Assembly: GCA_963698265.1 (NCBI GenBank)
Contig: CAVOQC010000003.1
Location: forward strand, 207,627 to 271,626
Origin: FEB-7 sp963698265
GTDB taxonomy: Bacteria > Pseudomonadota > Gammaproteobacteria > Burkholderiales > Usitatibacteraceae
Direction of reading: 5' to 3'
DNA length: 64,000 bases
The translations under genes were made by a program, and so were the position numbers. The notes under the pieces are model-generated. The model searched no databases and was not told the origin of the DNA. It saw only the letters and a list, made by a program, of their open reading frames with translations. Below are positions 52,903-62,568 of the stretch, in pieces; the stretch's first letter is position 1, and every line of letters begins with the position of its first letter.

Positions 52903-53187
52903 CTATCGACCCTGAATTTGCCGCACGATCCAGCGGGACACCAAGTAGATCATGGAGCCGTTTATGAGACCTGCAATCAGGACGATCGCAAGTCCTAGTT
53001 GCAGGCCATCGGTCAGACTGGGGTTGATTGCATCGGCGATCCGAGAAAGAATCATTGTCCACGGCAGACCAAGCACCACAGCAAAGATCCCACTCAGGGC
53101 ATCTTCGCCTGTAAAGATGGGGACGATACTTAGCAGAAAAAGACCACAATATAAGCCAGCCAGAATAGTCGGAATACGGTTGAGCAC
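52903..53187 (-). CDS. Small membrane protein, 94 aa
   Basis: Three hydrophobic stretches (TILAGLYCGLFLLSIVPIF; ALSGIFAVVLGLPWTMIL; GLAIVLIAGLINGSMIYLV) make this an integral membrane protein with a short basic C-terminus. A GTG at 53187 preceded by AGGAG is the start. No family is recognised. Confidence 0.6.
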   Translation of the reverse strand: MLNRIPTILAGLYCGLFLLSIVPIFTGEDALSGIFAVVLGLPWTMILSRIADAINPSLTDGLQLGLAIVLIAGLINGSMIYLVSRWIVRQIQGR

Positions 53188-53405
53188 TGATATCTATCTC
53201 CTATCGCTTAAATCTGAGCTGCCCCTACAAGAGCTGATAGTTCGGTGCTATAGTGCCAGGGGCATTCCCGCGTCGAAGTATTTGCCCCCGGTGAGCTAGC
53301 ACTTGCCCTTGAGTGCTTCATCCGCTGGTATGCTACCTCATCTTACCCATCGGCGTTCCGATCGGCATGTTGCCTTGGCCTTGAGTGTTTTAAGTTCTAC
53401 ATCCT

Positions 53406-53879
53406 ATGCCAACTCCTAGTTCTGTTGCCGATCTACAAACAATTTATGGTCTTCCGAGTCAGGCCGGATTTGGCAGTGCCGTTTTTTATGAACGGTTAGA
53501 ATGCCCTGAAAATCTTGAGCCGGTAGCCCGGAAATATTATCAATATTTTGTGGGTGATCTGTGGGATCGGTTTGGTGAAGCGGCGTGGATGGCCCCTTGG
53601 AAAGCGGTTTACCGACGGGTAACGGGTGGCATTCACCAGATTGTGGCTGAGATGCAGACGATCGCTGATCCCAGTGCTAAATCATCGGTGTCAATGCTCT
53701 TCGATGCGGTTGACGATGGTGATGCCGCCAAAAAAGCCTTATCCGCAGTCTACGACGATGCGACTGTAACTGACCTAGTCATTTATGCGCTGGGGGATAG
53801 TGCAGCGATATCCGGTATTTTGATCGCTGGACAGAGTCAAACAGGCGAAGCAACATTTCTAATATTCTTACTCGATTGA
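53406..53879 (+). CDS. Hypothetical protein, 157 aa
   Basis: A soluble protein of unknown function, with no signal peptide. An aromatic central part (VARKYYQYFVGDLWDRFGEAAWMAPWKAVYRR) is followed by helices and a hydrophobic C-terminus (SAAISGILIAGQ; EATFLIFLLD). The pattern suits a SMI1/KNR4-like or immunity-type small protein only in a vague way, so no family is claimed. It stands alone before arfB. Confidence 0.55.
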   Translation: MPTPSSVADLQTIYGLPSQAGFGSAVFYERLECPENLEPVARKYYQYFVGDLWDRFGEAAWMAPWKAVYRRVTGGIHQIVAEMQTIADPSAKSSVSMLFDAVDDGDAAKKALSAVYDDATVTDLVIYALGDSAAISGILIAGQSQTGEATFLIFLLD

Positions 53880-53974
53880 CATCCATACATCATGTCAGAA
53901 TCCGTGATCGGTCGTCGTAGCCATGACCGAACAATCCAAGCTAAGGTGAAAGCAGCGACCGACATCAAATCACT

Positions 53975-54394
53975 ATGACTGACTTACAAATCACCAATCG
54001 CACTGCGATTCCGCTCAGTGAAATTGAGCTGAGTGCGGTCCGGGCCCAAGGGGCAGGCGGTCAAAATGTGAATAAAGTTTCCAGCGCCATCCATCTGCGC
54101 TTCGACATCAACGCCGCATCACTCAGTCCAATTTTCAAAGAACGCTTACTGAAGCTCAATGATCGGCGCATTACCAAAGATGGCATCATTATGATCAAAG
54201 CGCAAAATCACCGCACCCAAGCGCAAAATAAGCAGGATGCGCTGGAGCGACTGCAAGCCTTGATTCAATCCGTAACCGTCACCCAACCGAAGCGTAAACC
54301 GACTAAACCTTCGCGACGAGCCCAACGGAAACGTCTAGAAGGCAAAGCAAAACGCAGTGCAATCAAATCCTTGAGGCGCAAAGTCAGCGAATAG
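53975..54394 (+). CDS. arfB: Alternative ribosome-rescue factor B (ArfB, peptidyl-tRNA hydrolase)
   Basis: The 139-residue protein has the catalytic GGQ motif in VRAQGAGGQNVNKVSSAI and the lysine/arginine-rich C-terminal tail (KRKPTKPSRRAQRKRLEGKA) that enters the empty mRNA channel of a stalled ribosome. This combination defines ArfB/YaeJ, which releases nascent chains from non-stop complexes. The start is ATG 53975. Confidence 0.92.
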   Translation: MTDLQITNRTAIPLSEIELSAVRAQGAGGQNVNKVSSAIHLRFDINAASLSPIFKERLLKLNDRRITKDGIIMIKAQNHRTQAQNKQDALERLQALIQSVTVTQPKRKPTKPSRRAQRKRLEGKAKRSAIKSLRRKVSE

Positions 54395-54395
54395 G

Positions 54396-56000
54396 CTATT
54401 CCACGATCACGATCGGAATGGCCGATGTTTCTAGCACCGCTTGGGAAACCGAACCAACTAGAAATTGATCCAAGCTATTGCGTTTCCCCATGACTAATTC
54501 CGCCACATTGTATTGTTGTGCTGTGGCCAGAATCACCTCTGGAACCACCCCAGCGGATAGGATGAGGCGATATCGAATGTCGGCCAGTAATTTCTGTGTC
54601 AGCGTTTGTAAACGCTCGATCGTCGCTGCATCTTCCGCCCGCACAACATGTAACACAACCACTTCAGCATCATTGCGACGGGCCAACTCGGCGACTTTCG
54701 TCAGCACCTTTTGGGCGTAGGGTGAATCATCAATCGCGGCCAGCAGCGTCACCTTATGGCTAACGGACACTTTCGTTGGATCGACTGCGCCTTTTTCGAG
54801 TAACTTCGGCGCGAATATCGGAATCGCCCAAGCCCCGAGGGGTGCTGTAACCAAAATCGACAATGCAGCGATCGCCAGAATCGTTTCGCCGCCGCCAATA
54901 CCTTGGGCTAAGGGGATTGCACCGATCGCCGCCTGGACTGTGGCCTTAGCCGAGTTACCCGGCAGTAAAAATAATTTCTCTTGCCAATTCCAATTACTGC
55001 CTAGGGTCGCCAGATACCAGCCAATCATTCTGCCCCCCAGTGTGCCGATCGCCAGTAGCAACAACCCGCTCCAGAACCGATCGCCCAAAACATTCAGCTG
55101 AATGCTGGCCCCCAACAGCACAAACAAAAATATCTGTGCCACGGTCCACAAACTGTCAAAACCTAGTCGCAGTCGGCGCGCCAGCGGTGCATCCATCGCC
55201 GTCAGGAAAAATCCCGCCGCCATGACGGCAAGATAGCCGGAAAAAATCGGCAGCGTTTTAGACAGCGTGACGACCAGCAGTGCGACGCCACCACTGACAA
55301 TCAAATCCTGCACCGCATTTTGGGTCCAGTTTTGCCGATCGAGGAGCGACACTAACGCCTTGGCCGTCAGCCAGCCAATTAGAATTCCTAAAACAATTTG
55401 GATGACAATTTGAATCGGTAAAAGTTGCAGACTGGTGAGGCTAATAGGGCCGATCGTCAGGCTGGCTATTTGCCCCTGGGATAGAAATCCTAGCAAGAGG
55501 CTAAAGACCAATAGCAACAGCACATCTGACAGCGCACTGCCAGTCAGAATCGCATCAGGAATACCTTTTTTGACCCCCCAGCCGAGGCTTTTGAGCCGCA
55601 GCATACCTGGGACAATCACCGCCGGAGACTCTGCACCGATAATGCAACCCAGCAGTAAACCAGTTGCAAAATCGAACTGAAACAACCACATCGCCACAAC
55701 TGCGACCGTAATCGCTTCAAATGCCGCTGGAAGCACCCCTAAACGCAAAGCGACATTGCCTTGTTGCGCAAGTTTCTCGCGATCGAGGCCCAAGCCCGCT
55801 TTCATCAAAATCACCATAACGGCGATTGTCCGCAGATCATCCGCCGCCGCCATCACATTCGGCGTGATCGTATGGCTCACCTGCGGCCCGAGCAGAATAC
55901 CGACCAAAATCATCCCGACGAGGGCTGGGGCTTTCGCACGGTGCGCAATTTGGCCCCCGAAAAATCCCATTAGTACAATCCACAAAATACTTTCGAGCAT
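54396..56000 (-). CDS. Cation/proton antiporter (CPA-type) with C-terminal universal stress domain
   Basis: The 534-residue membrane protein has about twelve helices of the Na+/H+ exchanger fold (GMILVGILLGPQVSH; GLLLGCIIGAESPAVIVPGM; LFLLPGNSAKATVQAAIGAI). A cytoplasmic UspA-like domain follows from about residue 405 (KVTLLAAIDDSPYAQKVLTK through ELVMGKRNSLDQFLVGSVSQ, the ATP-binding G-rich loop). ATG 56000 is preceded by AGAGG; an ATG at 56021 is also in frame. Its stop lies 1 base from the arfB stop, tail to tail. Confidence 0.88.
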   Translation of the reverse strand: MLESILWIVLMGFFGGQIAHRAKAPALVGMILVGILLGPQVSHTITPNVMAAADDLRTIAVMVILMKAGLGLDREKLAQQGNVALRLGVLPAAFEAITVAVVAMWLFQFDFATGLLLGCIIGAESPAVIVPGMLRLKSLGWGVKKGIPDAILTGSALSDVLLLLVFSLLLGFLSQGQIASLTIGPISLTSLQLLPIQIVIQIVLGILIGWLTAKALVSLLDRQNWTQNAVQDLIVSGGVALLVVTLSKTLPIFSGYLAVMAAGFFLTAMDAPLARRLRLGFDSLWTVAQIFLFVLLGASIQLNVLGDRFWSGLLLLAIGTLGGRMIGWYLATLGSNWNWQEKLFLLPGNSAKATVQAAIGAIPLAQGIGGGETILAIAALSILVTAPLGAWAIPIFAPKLLEKGAVDPTKVSVSHKVTLLAAIDDSPYAQKVLTKVAELARRNDAEVVVLHVVRAEDAATIERLQTLTQKLLADIRYRLILSAGVVPEVILATAQQYNVAELVMGKRNSLDQFLVGSVSQAVLETSAIPIVIVE

Positions 56001-56096
56001 TGCATCCTCTAATGATGCCATCAGATTACACTTAAACACATTGACCAACCGGAATCCGATTAATCTCAGCTCACAAATTCAATTTTCCCTCACACT

Positions 56097-56600
56097 TTGC
56101 CCTACACAATTCCGCCACCAGCCCTCACTCATCCCACCTATCTGCAACATCGCCACTGGATGCTGCGAGCCCTCGCACTGGCAGAAACAGCAGGAAAAGC
56201 GGGGGATGTCCCCGTCGGAGCCGTGATTGTCGACCGGGATAATCAAATAGTTACCGAAGCCGCCAATCGACGCGAGCAGGACCAAGACCCAACGGCCCAT
56301 GCCGAGATCCTGGCCCTGCGGCAAGCCGGAATCAGCCGGGGCAATTGGCATTTGAATGACTGTACGCTCTATGTAACGCTGGAGCCTTGCCCCATGTGTG
56401 CGGGAGCCTTGGTTTTGGCACGATTGGGTACGTTAGTCTACGGTGCTGACGATCGTAAAGCTGGGGCAGTTCGCTCCGTCCTCAACCTGCCAGATAGTCC
56501 GGCATCGAATCATAAATTAACCGTTTACGGCGGCATCCTGGAAGACCCTTGCCGTGAGCAACTACAAAACTGGTTTCGTCAGCGCCGTCGATCGGGTTAA
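56097..56600 (+). CDS. tadA: tRNA adenosine(34) deaminase TadA
   Basis: The 167-residue zinc deaminase converts A34 to inosine in tRNA-Arg. The signature is complete: PTAHAEILALRQAG (zinc histidine and catalytic glutamate) and TLEPCPMCAGALVLARLG (the two zinc cysteines). The frame starts with a TTG at 56097; an ATG at 56160 (MLRALALAETAG) would give the more usual length and may be the true start. Confidence 0.92.
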   Translation: MPYTIPPPALTHPTYLQHRHWMLRALALAETAGKAGDVPVGAVIVDRDNQIVTEAANRREQDQDPTAHAEILALRQAGISRGNWHLNDCTLYVTLEPCPMCAGALVLARLGTLVYGADDRKAGAVRSVLNLPDSPASNHKLTVYGGILEDPCREQLQNWFRQRRRSG

Positions 56601-56699
56601 CTTGCCCGCGTCAAACTGGGTTGAGCGATCGCAACATCAACTTCGATCGCTAGAATGGGCAAGGGCCCGGAAAAGTTATTCTCACAGCTGTAGTGAATG

Positions 56700-56790
56700 C
56701 TAGTTTCACAGAGACCACTGGTACTCCTCGGGCTACTGGCTACTGGTACTCCTTGGGCCACTGATACTCCTTGGCCCACAGTGCCTGTTC
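56700..56790. repeat. Short imperfect tandem repeats in intergenic DNA
   Basis: The intergenic stretch before the FHA-PBP gene holds about three imperfect copies of a 20-24-base unit based on CTGGTACTCCTTGGGCCA. Short tandem repeats of this kind are common in filamentous cyanobacteria. No promoter was recognised. Confidence 0.45.
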
Positions 56791-56819
56791 CTTGACTACT
56801 CTTTGCGTCCTTCGCCTCT

Positions 56820-59096
56820 ATGAATTCTCCGCAACCGCCCCGCAAAACTATCCTCACCAGCCTGACAAATTTGTTGCAGGGGGTACCGGCCAAGGTTAAA
56901 TTCTCACAACTCCGACTGAAGCCAAACGCCAAAGTGCCAGAGATATTGGTGCAGTTACCCGAGGCGAGCAGTGCGGATGTTTATCCATTGCTCGGCGATC
57001 GTTACCTGATTGGCCGCAGTTCACAGGCTTGCGATATTGTGGTGCGCAATCCCCTCGTCAGCCAAACCCACGCTTCGATTACGCGTGATCGCGGCGATCG
57101 CTGGTTGCTCGGACTGCTACCCCGCACTCGCTTTCGCCTGCGGGATGAAAATTCGACCAATGGCATTTACCGTGGCAAAAGACGACTACGCTCCACCACC
57201 CTTTATCACAATCAGGTTTATACGCTGGGTCCACCCGATCTAGCCGATGCTATTCGGTTACAGTTTAAGGAAGAACCCAGCCTCTGGCGGAAAACACTGC
57301 GCTTTGGTCTATATGGTTTGTCCGGCATCACCGCCCTATCTGGCCTCGCATTGGCCCTGGCATGGCAAGGGTTTTCCGTATCGCCCATGCCAAATTCTGT
57401 ACAGGGACCGATCGTCGTTTATGCCCGCGATGGCCAAACGGCCATCAGCCCGATTCCGCCCAACCAAAGCCACATCGAGCATAAACAACTCAGTGCTTAC
57501 TCTCGCTTCCTGCCCAAGGCGGTAATGGCCTCAGAAGACTCGCGGTTTTACTGGCATCCGGGCGTTGATCCGATCGGCACGACCCGCGCGATCCTGGCAA
57601 ATATCGTCGGTGGTGGCATCAAGGAAGGCGGCAGTACGATTACCCAGCAGCTGGCGCGCAACCTATTGCGAGGCTATGTCGGCAGCGAAGACTCCGCCGC
57701 GAGAAAAGTCCGAGAAGCGGTCGTGGCCTTGAAGCTCGAAGCCACCTACAGCAAAGACCAGCTGATGCTGTTGTATCTCAACCGTGTCTACCTTGGCTTC
57801 GGCAACTACGGCTTTGAAGATGCGGCTCAATTCTATTTTGACAAACCGGCTAAGGACTTGGACCTTAACGAAGCGGCCACGCTGGCCGGAATTTTGCCCG
57901 CACCCAATGCCTTTAATCCAGTGCGCGACTATCAAAGCGCCGTCGAATATCGCAACCGTGTACTGAACCGAATGGCCGAGCAAGGTACGGTCACACCAGA
58001 GGAAGCCCAGCGGGCCCGGCGATCGCGGATTCAGATTAGTCCCAAGGCCCGCGAAACGCTGACTAGTGGTATTGCTCCCTACTATTACGCCCAGGTGCTC
58101 GACGATTTGGGAAAGCTGCTGGGGGATCAAGTCGCCCAGGAAGGGAATTTCATCATTGAAACCGGACTTGATCCCCAGATGCAGGCGAAAGCCGAATCGA
58201 CCTTGCGCAACGCTGTGAATACAACCGGTGCGCAGCTTGGCTTCTCCCAAGGCGCAATTACCAGCGTGAATTATCGCACGGGAGAAGTCATGGCAATGGT
58301 CGGGGGGGTGGACTACGAGCAAAGTCAGTTCAATCGCGCCAGTCAAGCATTAAGGCAACCCGGCTCAACCTTCAAAATTTTTGCCTATGCAGCGGCGTTA
58401 GAAAAAGGCATTTCGCCCCTGACCAACTACGCCTGTTCTGCCTTAGTCTGGAATGGACAGCAGTTTAGTGGGTGTGAACGAACCGCAGGCAACAGCACAG
58501 ACTTCTATGGCGGGGTCGCTCGCTCAGAAAATGCGATCGCCCTGCGCGTCGCTCAGGATGTGGGATTGAATGCCGTTGTCCAAACCGCCAAAAAGATGGG
58601 TATCAGCGCTAATCTCAATCCTGTGCCGGGGCTAATTCTTGGTCAGAGTGAGGTGAGTTTGCTAGAAATGACAAGTGCCTTTGGGGTTTTAGGCAATGGT
58701 GGTATCAAGCTGCCGGTGCAAACCATCCATAAAGTATGGGATAGCAGTGAATGCAGCAACCGACAGGACTTCACCACCTGTCGATTGGTGTATAGTGCTG
58801 ACCAGGAATCTGGAATTCCGGTGCTACAGAAACAGACCGCGAATACCATGACGCAACTACTACGTGGTGTGGTTCAGGCCGGTGGTACCGGTACGAGTGC
58901 CGCGATCGGGCTTGATGAAGCGGGAAAGACGGGGACGACGAATAATGGGGTTGATTTGTGGTTTATTGGCTACGTTCCCAGTCGCGAAGTTGTAACTGGT
59001 GTGTGGCTCGGCAATGACGAAAATCAGCCAACATCCGGCAGTAGCGCCCAGGCAGCCCAAGTTTGGAGAAACTATATGGGACAAGTTGCCAAATAA
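56820..59096 (+). CDS. FHA domain fused to class A penicillin-binding protein
   Basis: The 758-residue protein has an N-terminal FHA domain (residues about 58-140: YLIGRSSQACDIVVRNPLVS, the phosphothreonine-binding GRS and the closing ENSTNG) and a membrane helix (about 165-190). A GT51 glycosyltransferase domain (catalytic E239 in ASEDSRFYWHPGVD; GGSTITQQLARNLLRG) and a transpeptidase domain with STFK (S516, K519), SEN and KTGT (K703-T706) complete it. All catalytic motifs are intact. The FHA head suggests control by Ser/Thr phosphorylation, a feature of cyanobacterial PBPs. Confidence 0.93.
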   Translation: MNSPQPPRKTILTSLTNLLQGVPAKVKFSQLRLKPNAKVPEILVQLPEASSADVYPLLGDRYLIGRSSQACDIVVRNPLVSQTHASITRDRGDRWLLGLLPRTRFRLRDENSTNGIYRGKRRLRSTTLYHNQVYTLGPPDLADAIRLQFKEEPSLWRKTLRFGLYGLSGITALSGLALALAWQGFSVSPMPNSVQGPIVVYARDGQTAISPIPPNQSHIEHKQLSAYSRFLPKAVMASEDSRFYWHPGVDPIGTTRAILANIVGGGIKEGGSTITQQLARNLLRGYVGSEDSAARKVREAVVALKLEATYSKDQLMLLYLNRVYLGFGNYGFEDAAQFYFDKPAKDLDLNEAATLAGILPAPNAFNPVRDYQSAVEYRNRVLNRMAEQGTVTPEEAQRARRSRIQISPKARETLTSGIAPYYYAQVLDDLGKLLGDQVAQEGNFIIETGLDPQMQAKAESTLRNAVNTTGAQLGFSQGAITSVNYRTGEVMAMVGGVDYEQSQFNRASQALRQPGSTFKIFAYAAALEKGISPLTNYACSALVWNGQQFSGCERTAGNSTDFYGGVARSENAIALRVAQDVGLNAVVQTAKKMGISANLNPVPGLILGQSEVSLLEMTSAFGVLGNGGIKLPVQTIHKVWDSSECSNRQDFTTCRLVYSADQESGIPVLQKQTANTMTQLLRGVVQAGGTGTSAAIGLDEAGKTGTTNNGVDLWFIGYVPSREVVTGVWLGNDENQPTSGSSAQAAQVWRNYMGQVAK

Positions 59097-59713
59097 ATAG
59101 AAATCACCTAAATCACAATCACATCAGTACGCGATTATTGCCGTGATTGTAAAATTCATGTAATAAATATCGCGGATAAGTGCTTAAAAGCACTAGCTAG
59201 AAATACGATACTTTCCCGTTCCTTAAGACATCAAATAATACTTGAGCTGTATTGGCTTTCACTGAAGTTTGGCACGGGTAGCATACAGTTTAAGTGAAGC
59301 GAGCACGGGGTTAGTGATATTTGCCACCGATGAGGCTACTAAAGTATTAGCCAATACTTACTATTGCAGAGAAACAACAAAATAAGGTAACGTTGCTTCT
59401 ATCCCAGGGTGGATTTTCGTCTATCAGATTAGAAGATTTAATAGAAGCAGTGAGGATTGACTGTCGCGATTCTTGAAACGGTGCAGTGAAACTACGGCGT
59501 ACCCAGAATGGCATACCCAGAGATGCTTTCACGCCGACTAAATGGACTGCGCTTGATCGAGAACCGCCATCGCTGATTACTTGAATTGCCTGTACCTCAA
59601 AGCGCTTCTTGACATAAATCACTGATATAAAATCTGAGTTTGAGAAGACTCAATCACTTAGCGCGTTTGGCGGTCAGGGTAGTTCGCAAGACTTTATTGA
59701 TTCCATCATCTGT
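59097..59713. other. Gene-poor stretch
   Basis: These 617 AT-richer bases hold one 91-codon frame on the minus strand (59347-59622, GTG start, MIYVKKRFEVQAIQ), which has no ribosome-binding site and no recognised similarity. Otherwise I see no gene, RNA or clear repeat. Confidence 0.4.
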
Positions 59714-59992
59714 ATGCTGTCACAGATACCACCCGAGCGCGTTGGTTTAAATGGGGAATACGATCATGCCGGATTGGCAAAGCGCGTGCAACTAGCGATT
59801 CGGCATGAATTAGGTGATGACACTCTAGCTAGATTAGAGGTATCGCAACGCGGCAAAGTTGTGATTTTTCGGGGTAGTTGCCTCGATCGACAATTCATTC
59901 ATCAAATCACTCAGCTGACCTTAGCACTTGACGGGGCCGATTTTGTTGAGGTATATGATGATAGCCGCATAATGATGCGGGGAGTCGCTTAG
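59714..59992 (+). CDS. BON-like domain protein, 92 aa
   Basis: The small protein (VGLNGEYDHAGLAKRVQLAI; ARLEVSQRGKVVIFRGSC; QLTLALDGADFVEVYDDSR) follows the helix-strand-helix-strand outline of a BON domain, seen in many cyanobacterial hypothetical proteins. It has no signal peptide. Its stop overlaps the tsaB stop on the opposite strand by a few bases. Function unknown. Confidence 0.6.
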   Translation: MLSQIPPERVGLNGEYDHAGLAKRVQLAIRHELGDDTLARLEVSQRGKVVIFRGSCLDRQFIHQITQLTLALDGADFVEVYDDSRIMMRGVA

Positions 59993-60609
59993 AGGCCGAC
60001 TGGTTGTTGTCCGTAGTAGGGTAATACGCTCGACCAGTGGGGTGATTCGCCACTTTGCCATTGTTGGTGGGCGATCGCCAGCAAGCTAGGAGCATAGCGT
60101 CCCTGCTCCGGACCCGCGTTGATTGTCATGACAGTCGGTACGCGACTTAGTGCTGTTTGCCATGCTTCCGCACTGAACACCTGATCCGGCAGAATTACTT
60201 GGTAGCAGTTAGGGGATTGATAGCTGTAGATCGCGCCGTAGAGTTGGCCGCGCTGAGCGGGCATTTGAACGGCGATCGGACTTGCATAGGAATGTTCAAG
60301 CTGATGCGCAGCGGCGATCGTCATGAGACAAGATAATCCAAACAGTGGAATGCTCAGCTGCTGAGCTAAGGTCCGCGCTAAAACGACCCCTAAACGAGTA
60401 CCCGTAAACCCGCCGGGGCCAATGGCAACAGCAATAAATTGCAGAGATTGCCAAGTTTGGGGCTGGATAAATTGGGCCAACCGATCGTGTAGCTGACTCG
60501 AAGCCTCACGGCCCAGATTCCAAGCCTGGGCCCGCTGATCCCCCGCAAAATTATCAATGGAAAAGCCCAATTCTGGGCTACCGGTATGAATTGCAAGACC
60601 GTAAAGCAT
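59989..60609 (-). CDS. tsaB: tRNA threonylcarbamoyladenosine biosynthesis protein TsaB
   Basis: The 206-residue ASKHA-fold protein partners TsaD and TsaE in making t6A37 of tRNAs. It has the family start (LAIHTGSPELGFSI), the HDRLAQFI segment and the characteristic IGPGGFTGTRLGVVLARTLA. ATG 60609 is chosen as start since the protein core begins there. The DUF3593 gene lies 22 bases upstream on the same strand. Confidence 0.9.
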   Translation of the reverse strand: MLYGLAIHTGSPELGFSIDNFAGDQRAQAWNLGREASSQLHDRLAQFIQPQTWQSLQFIAVAIGPGGFTGTRLGVVLARTLAQQLSIPLFGLSCLMTIAAAHQLEHSYASPIAVQMPAQRGQLYGAIYSYQSPNCYQVILPDQVFSAEAWQTALSRVPTVMTINAGPEQGRYAPSLLAIAHQQWQSGESPHWSSVLPYYGQQPVGL

Positions 60610-60631
60610 GAAGCGGCACAAATTGGTGATT

Positions 60632-60931
60632 TTAGGATTTGTTTTGCGGCGATCGGGCCACTCGGAGTGCTTGTTGAAAGCCAAGCACAACAACGATGTT
60701 AGACAGGGTAAGGAATGACTCAGCACCGCCATGGAGCCAATCAACATTGGCCAATTCGGCATCCAATGCCGTTTTCGCGTAAATTCCGGCGGGAATAGTC
60801 ACAACCACAAAAATCAGCAGCAAATAAAACCCAATTAGCGCGACTTTTGGCGTTTGTTGAGACTTGGTCAGGAACCAGAGGAATCCCAGGTAAGGAAAGA
60901 GCGATAGCGCAAATATTGTTTCTTTAGGCAT
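60632..60931 (-). CDS. DUF3593 membrane protein
   Basis: The 99-residue protein has three membrane helices (FALSLFPYLGFLWFLTKS; VALIGFYLLLIFVVVTIPAG; FLTLSNIVVVLGFQQALR) and the conserved NVDWLHGGAE segment of DUF3593, a family confined to cyanobacteria and plastid-bearing eukaryotes. Its neighbour is a DUF2499 gene, and this pair commonly occurs together. Function unknown, probably thylakoid or plasma membrane. Confidence 0.83.
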   Translation of the reverse strand: MPKETIFALSLFPYLGFLWFLTKSQQTPKVALIGFYLLLIFVVVTIPAGIYAKTALDAELANVDWLHGGAESFLTLSNIVVVLGFQQALRVARSPQNKS

Positions 60932-61082
60932 GATGGACAAGTTCTAAAGCAAGAATCGGCATTTAAAGGGCGAAATTGCACTAATTTAGTCATTGTGAGT
61001 CGGTCCAGCGAAATTCGATATCGGCGATCAACTGGGCAATCAGTCAATCCGCAAATAACTGAACGGTGAACAGATTTAACCG

Positions 61083-61394
61083 TTAATCGCTCACATCCTG
61101 CACCTTCGCGGCGCGCCAAATCGCCCAAGCTGCCGCCATCATTGTACAGTTGCCGAGTAGCGTCGTTGACGCCTGCAGCGTGACAAGCCAGTTGAGGCGT
61201 ACGGCATTATCGAAGAAATGCCAGGTACAGGCACACATGGCACTAACCAGGGCCGGCAGCATACCCCATGAAAGCCATCGCCAAGCGGGGCGTTGGGTCA
61301 CCTCAGCGAACTGCCAAATCAAGACGATCGCGGCGATCCACTCGATTACACTCGAAATATGAATCACCCAAGTCGGAATCGAAAGTACATGCAT
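61083..61394 (-). CDS. DUF2499 membrane protein
   Basis: The 103-residue protein (MHVLSIPTWVIHISSVIEW; WRWLSWGMLPALVSAMCACT; WHFFDNAVRLNWLVTLQAS) is a typical DUF2499 protein with three helices and the conserved histidines and tryptophans. It is restricted to photosynthetic organisms. It precedes DUF3593 by 151 bases and is probably part of the same unit. Confidence 0.85.
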   Translation of the reverse strand: MHVLSIPTWVIHISSVIEWIAAIVLIWQFAEVTQRPAWRWLSWGMLPALVSAMCACTWHFFDNAVRLNWLVTLQASTTLLGNCTMMAAAWAIWRAAKVQDVSD

Positions 61395-61524
61395 CAGCAA
61401 AACTCAGTTGCAGTCCGCTCTCTATCGTACCAACTGGATTGTGTTCCCTGGCAATTCGCAGTTCGCAATTTCCCGCTGGCCTCGTAGAATTCAAAGGCAA
61501 CGATGTGAACTTTTGGGAACCGCC

Positions 61525-62568
61525 ATGAAACAAGCAGTACTTTGTGGATACTACGGTATGGGCAATGGCGGTGATGAAGCATTGCTGGCCACGCTGCTGC
61601 AAATGCTGCCAGACAATATTGAACCGATCGTTCTCTCGAAGACCCCGCGCTGACGGCAGAACGATATCAGGTGAAGGCGATTGATCGTTGGAGTTTGCCA
61701 GCAATCATTGGGTCATTTCGCCGGGCAGATGCGTTTATCTGGGGCGGGGGTAGTTTGGTTCAGGATGCGTCGAGCTTGGTGAGTCCGCTGTATTATCTCG
61801 GATTGATGCAGCTAGCACAGCTGATGGGCTTGCAGACCATTGCCTGGGCCCAAGGGATTGGTCCTTTGCGACGGCAGTTGACTCGACGCTTGACCCGTCA
61901 CATCCTACGCAGATGCACAATGGTGAGTGTGCGCGACCAAGGCTCGTCCGATCTACTCAGTGCCTGGGCTATCGCGCATACCCTCGCACCTGATCCAGTG
62001 TGGGCAATGGAAACCGATACCACAGTGCGATCAGTGCAGCCGCAGAACTAACTGTGGCTGTCAATCTACGGCAGCATCAGACATTAACGCCAGCGCGTTT
62101 AGCAGTATTAACGCATGCCCTAATTGACTTTCAACAGCGATCGCGCGCCCGTATCTCTTGGTCCCCTTTCAGATGAGTTTAGATTTGGCGCTAGCGGAGC
62201 GTCTACAGTCACAACTGCCAGGTAGTCAAGTGGTGCGCCAAGAAGATCCAGAAGCACTGCGTCACCTGTTTGATCAGGTGGACATGGCGATCGTCATGCG
62301 GCTACATGGGCTAATTATGGCGGCGGCGGCCGGATGTCGTTGCTTTGCGCTGAGCTACGATCCGAAGGTGAGGCAGGTTGCTACAGCATTAGACTTGTCG
62401 TTTTGTGAGTTGGGGAATCTGCCAGAGGATGCTACCTATTTAGTCCAGACTTGGGAGAAATTGACCGGCGCTCAGGGGCTGAGTCGGACGCGTCTGGAGT
62501 TAGCCGCGGCCGCAAAGCCGCATCAGCGGATGCTTGCGACTGTTCTCAGTACCGTTGAGCCATATTGA
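61525..62568 (+). pseudogene. csaB: Polysaccharide pyruvyl transferase CsaB, broken by three frameshifts
   Basis: CsaB adds pyruvate ketal groups to cell-wall polysaccharide, which then binds SLH-domain surface proteins. The start (MKQAVLCGYYGMGNGGDEAL) and middle (ADAFIWGGGSLVQDASS; IAWAQGIGPLRRQLTRR) are both recognisable, as is the end (DMAIVMRLHGLIMAAAAGC, the conserved MRLH motif). They lie in different frames: breaks are near 61640, 62046 and 62154. Each can be repaired by one base (for instance a lost A in SKDPALTAERYQV). It is either a decaying gene or uncorrected sequence. Confidence 0.8.

Noticed and set aside
59347..59622. 91-codon minus-strand frame in the gene-poor stretch
   Set aside because: It has a GTG start without a ribosome-binding site and no recognisable similarity; it is not strong enough to call a gene.
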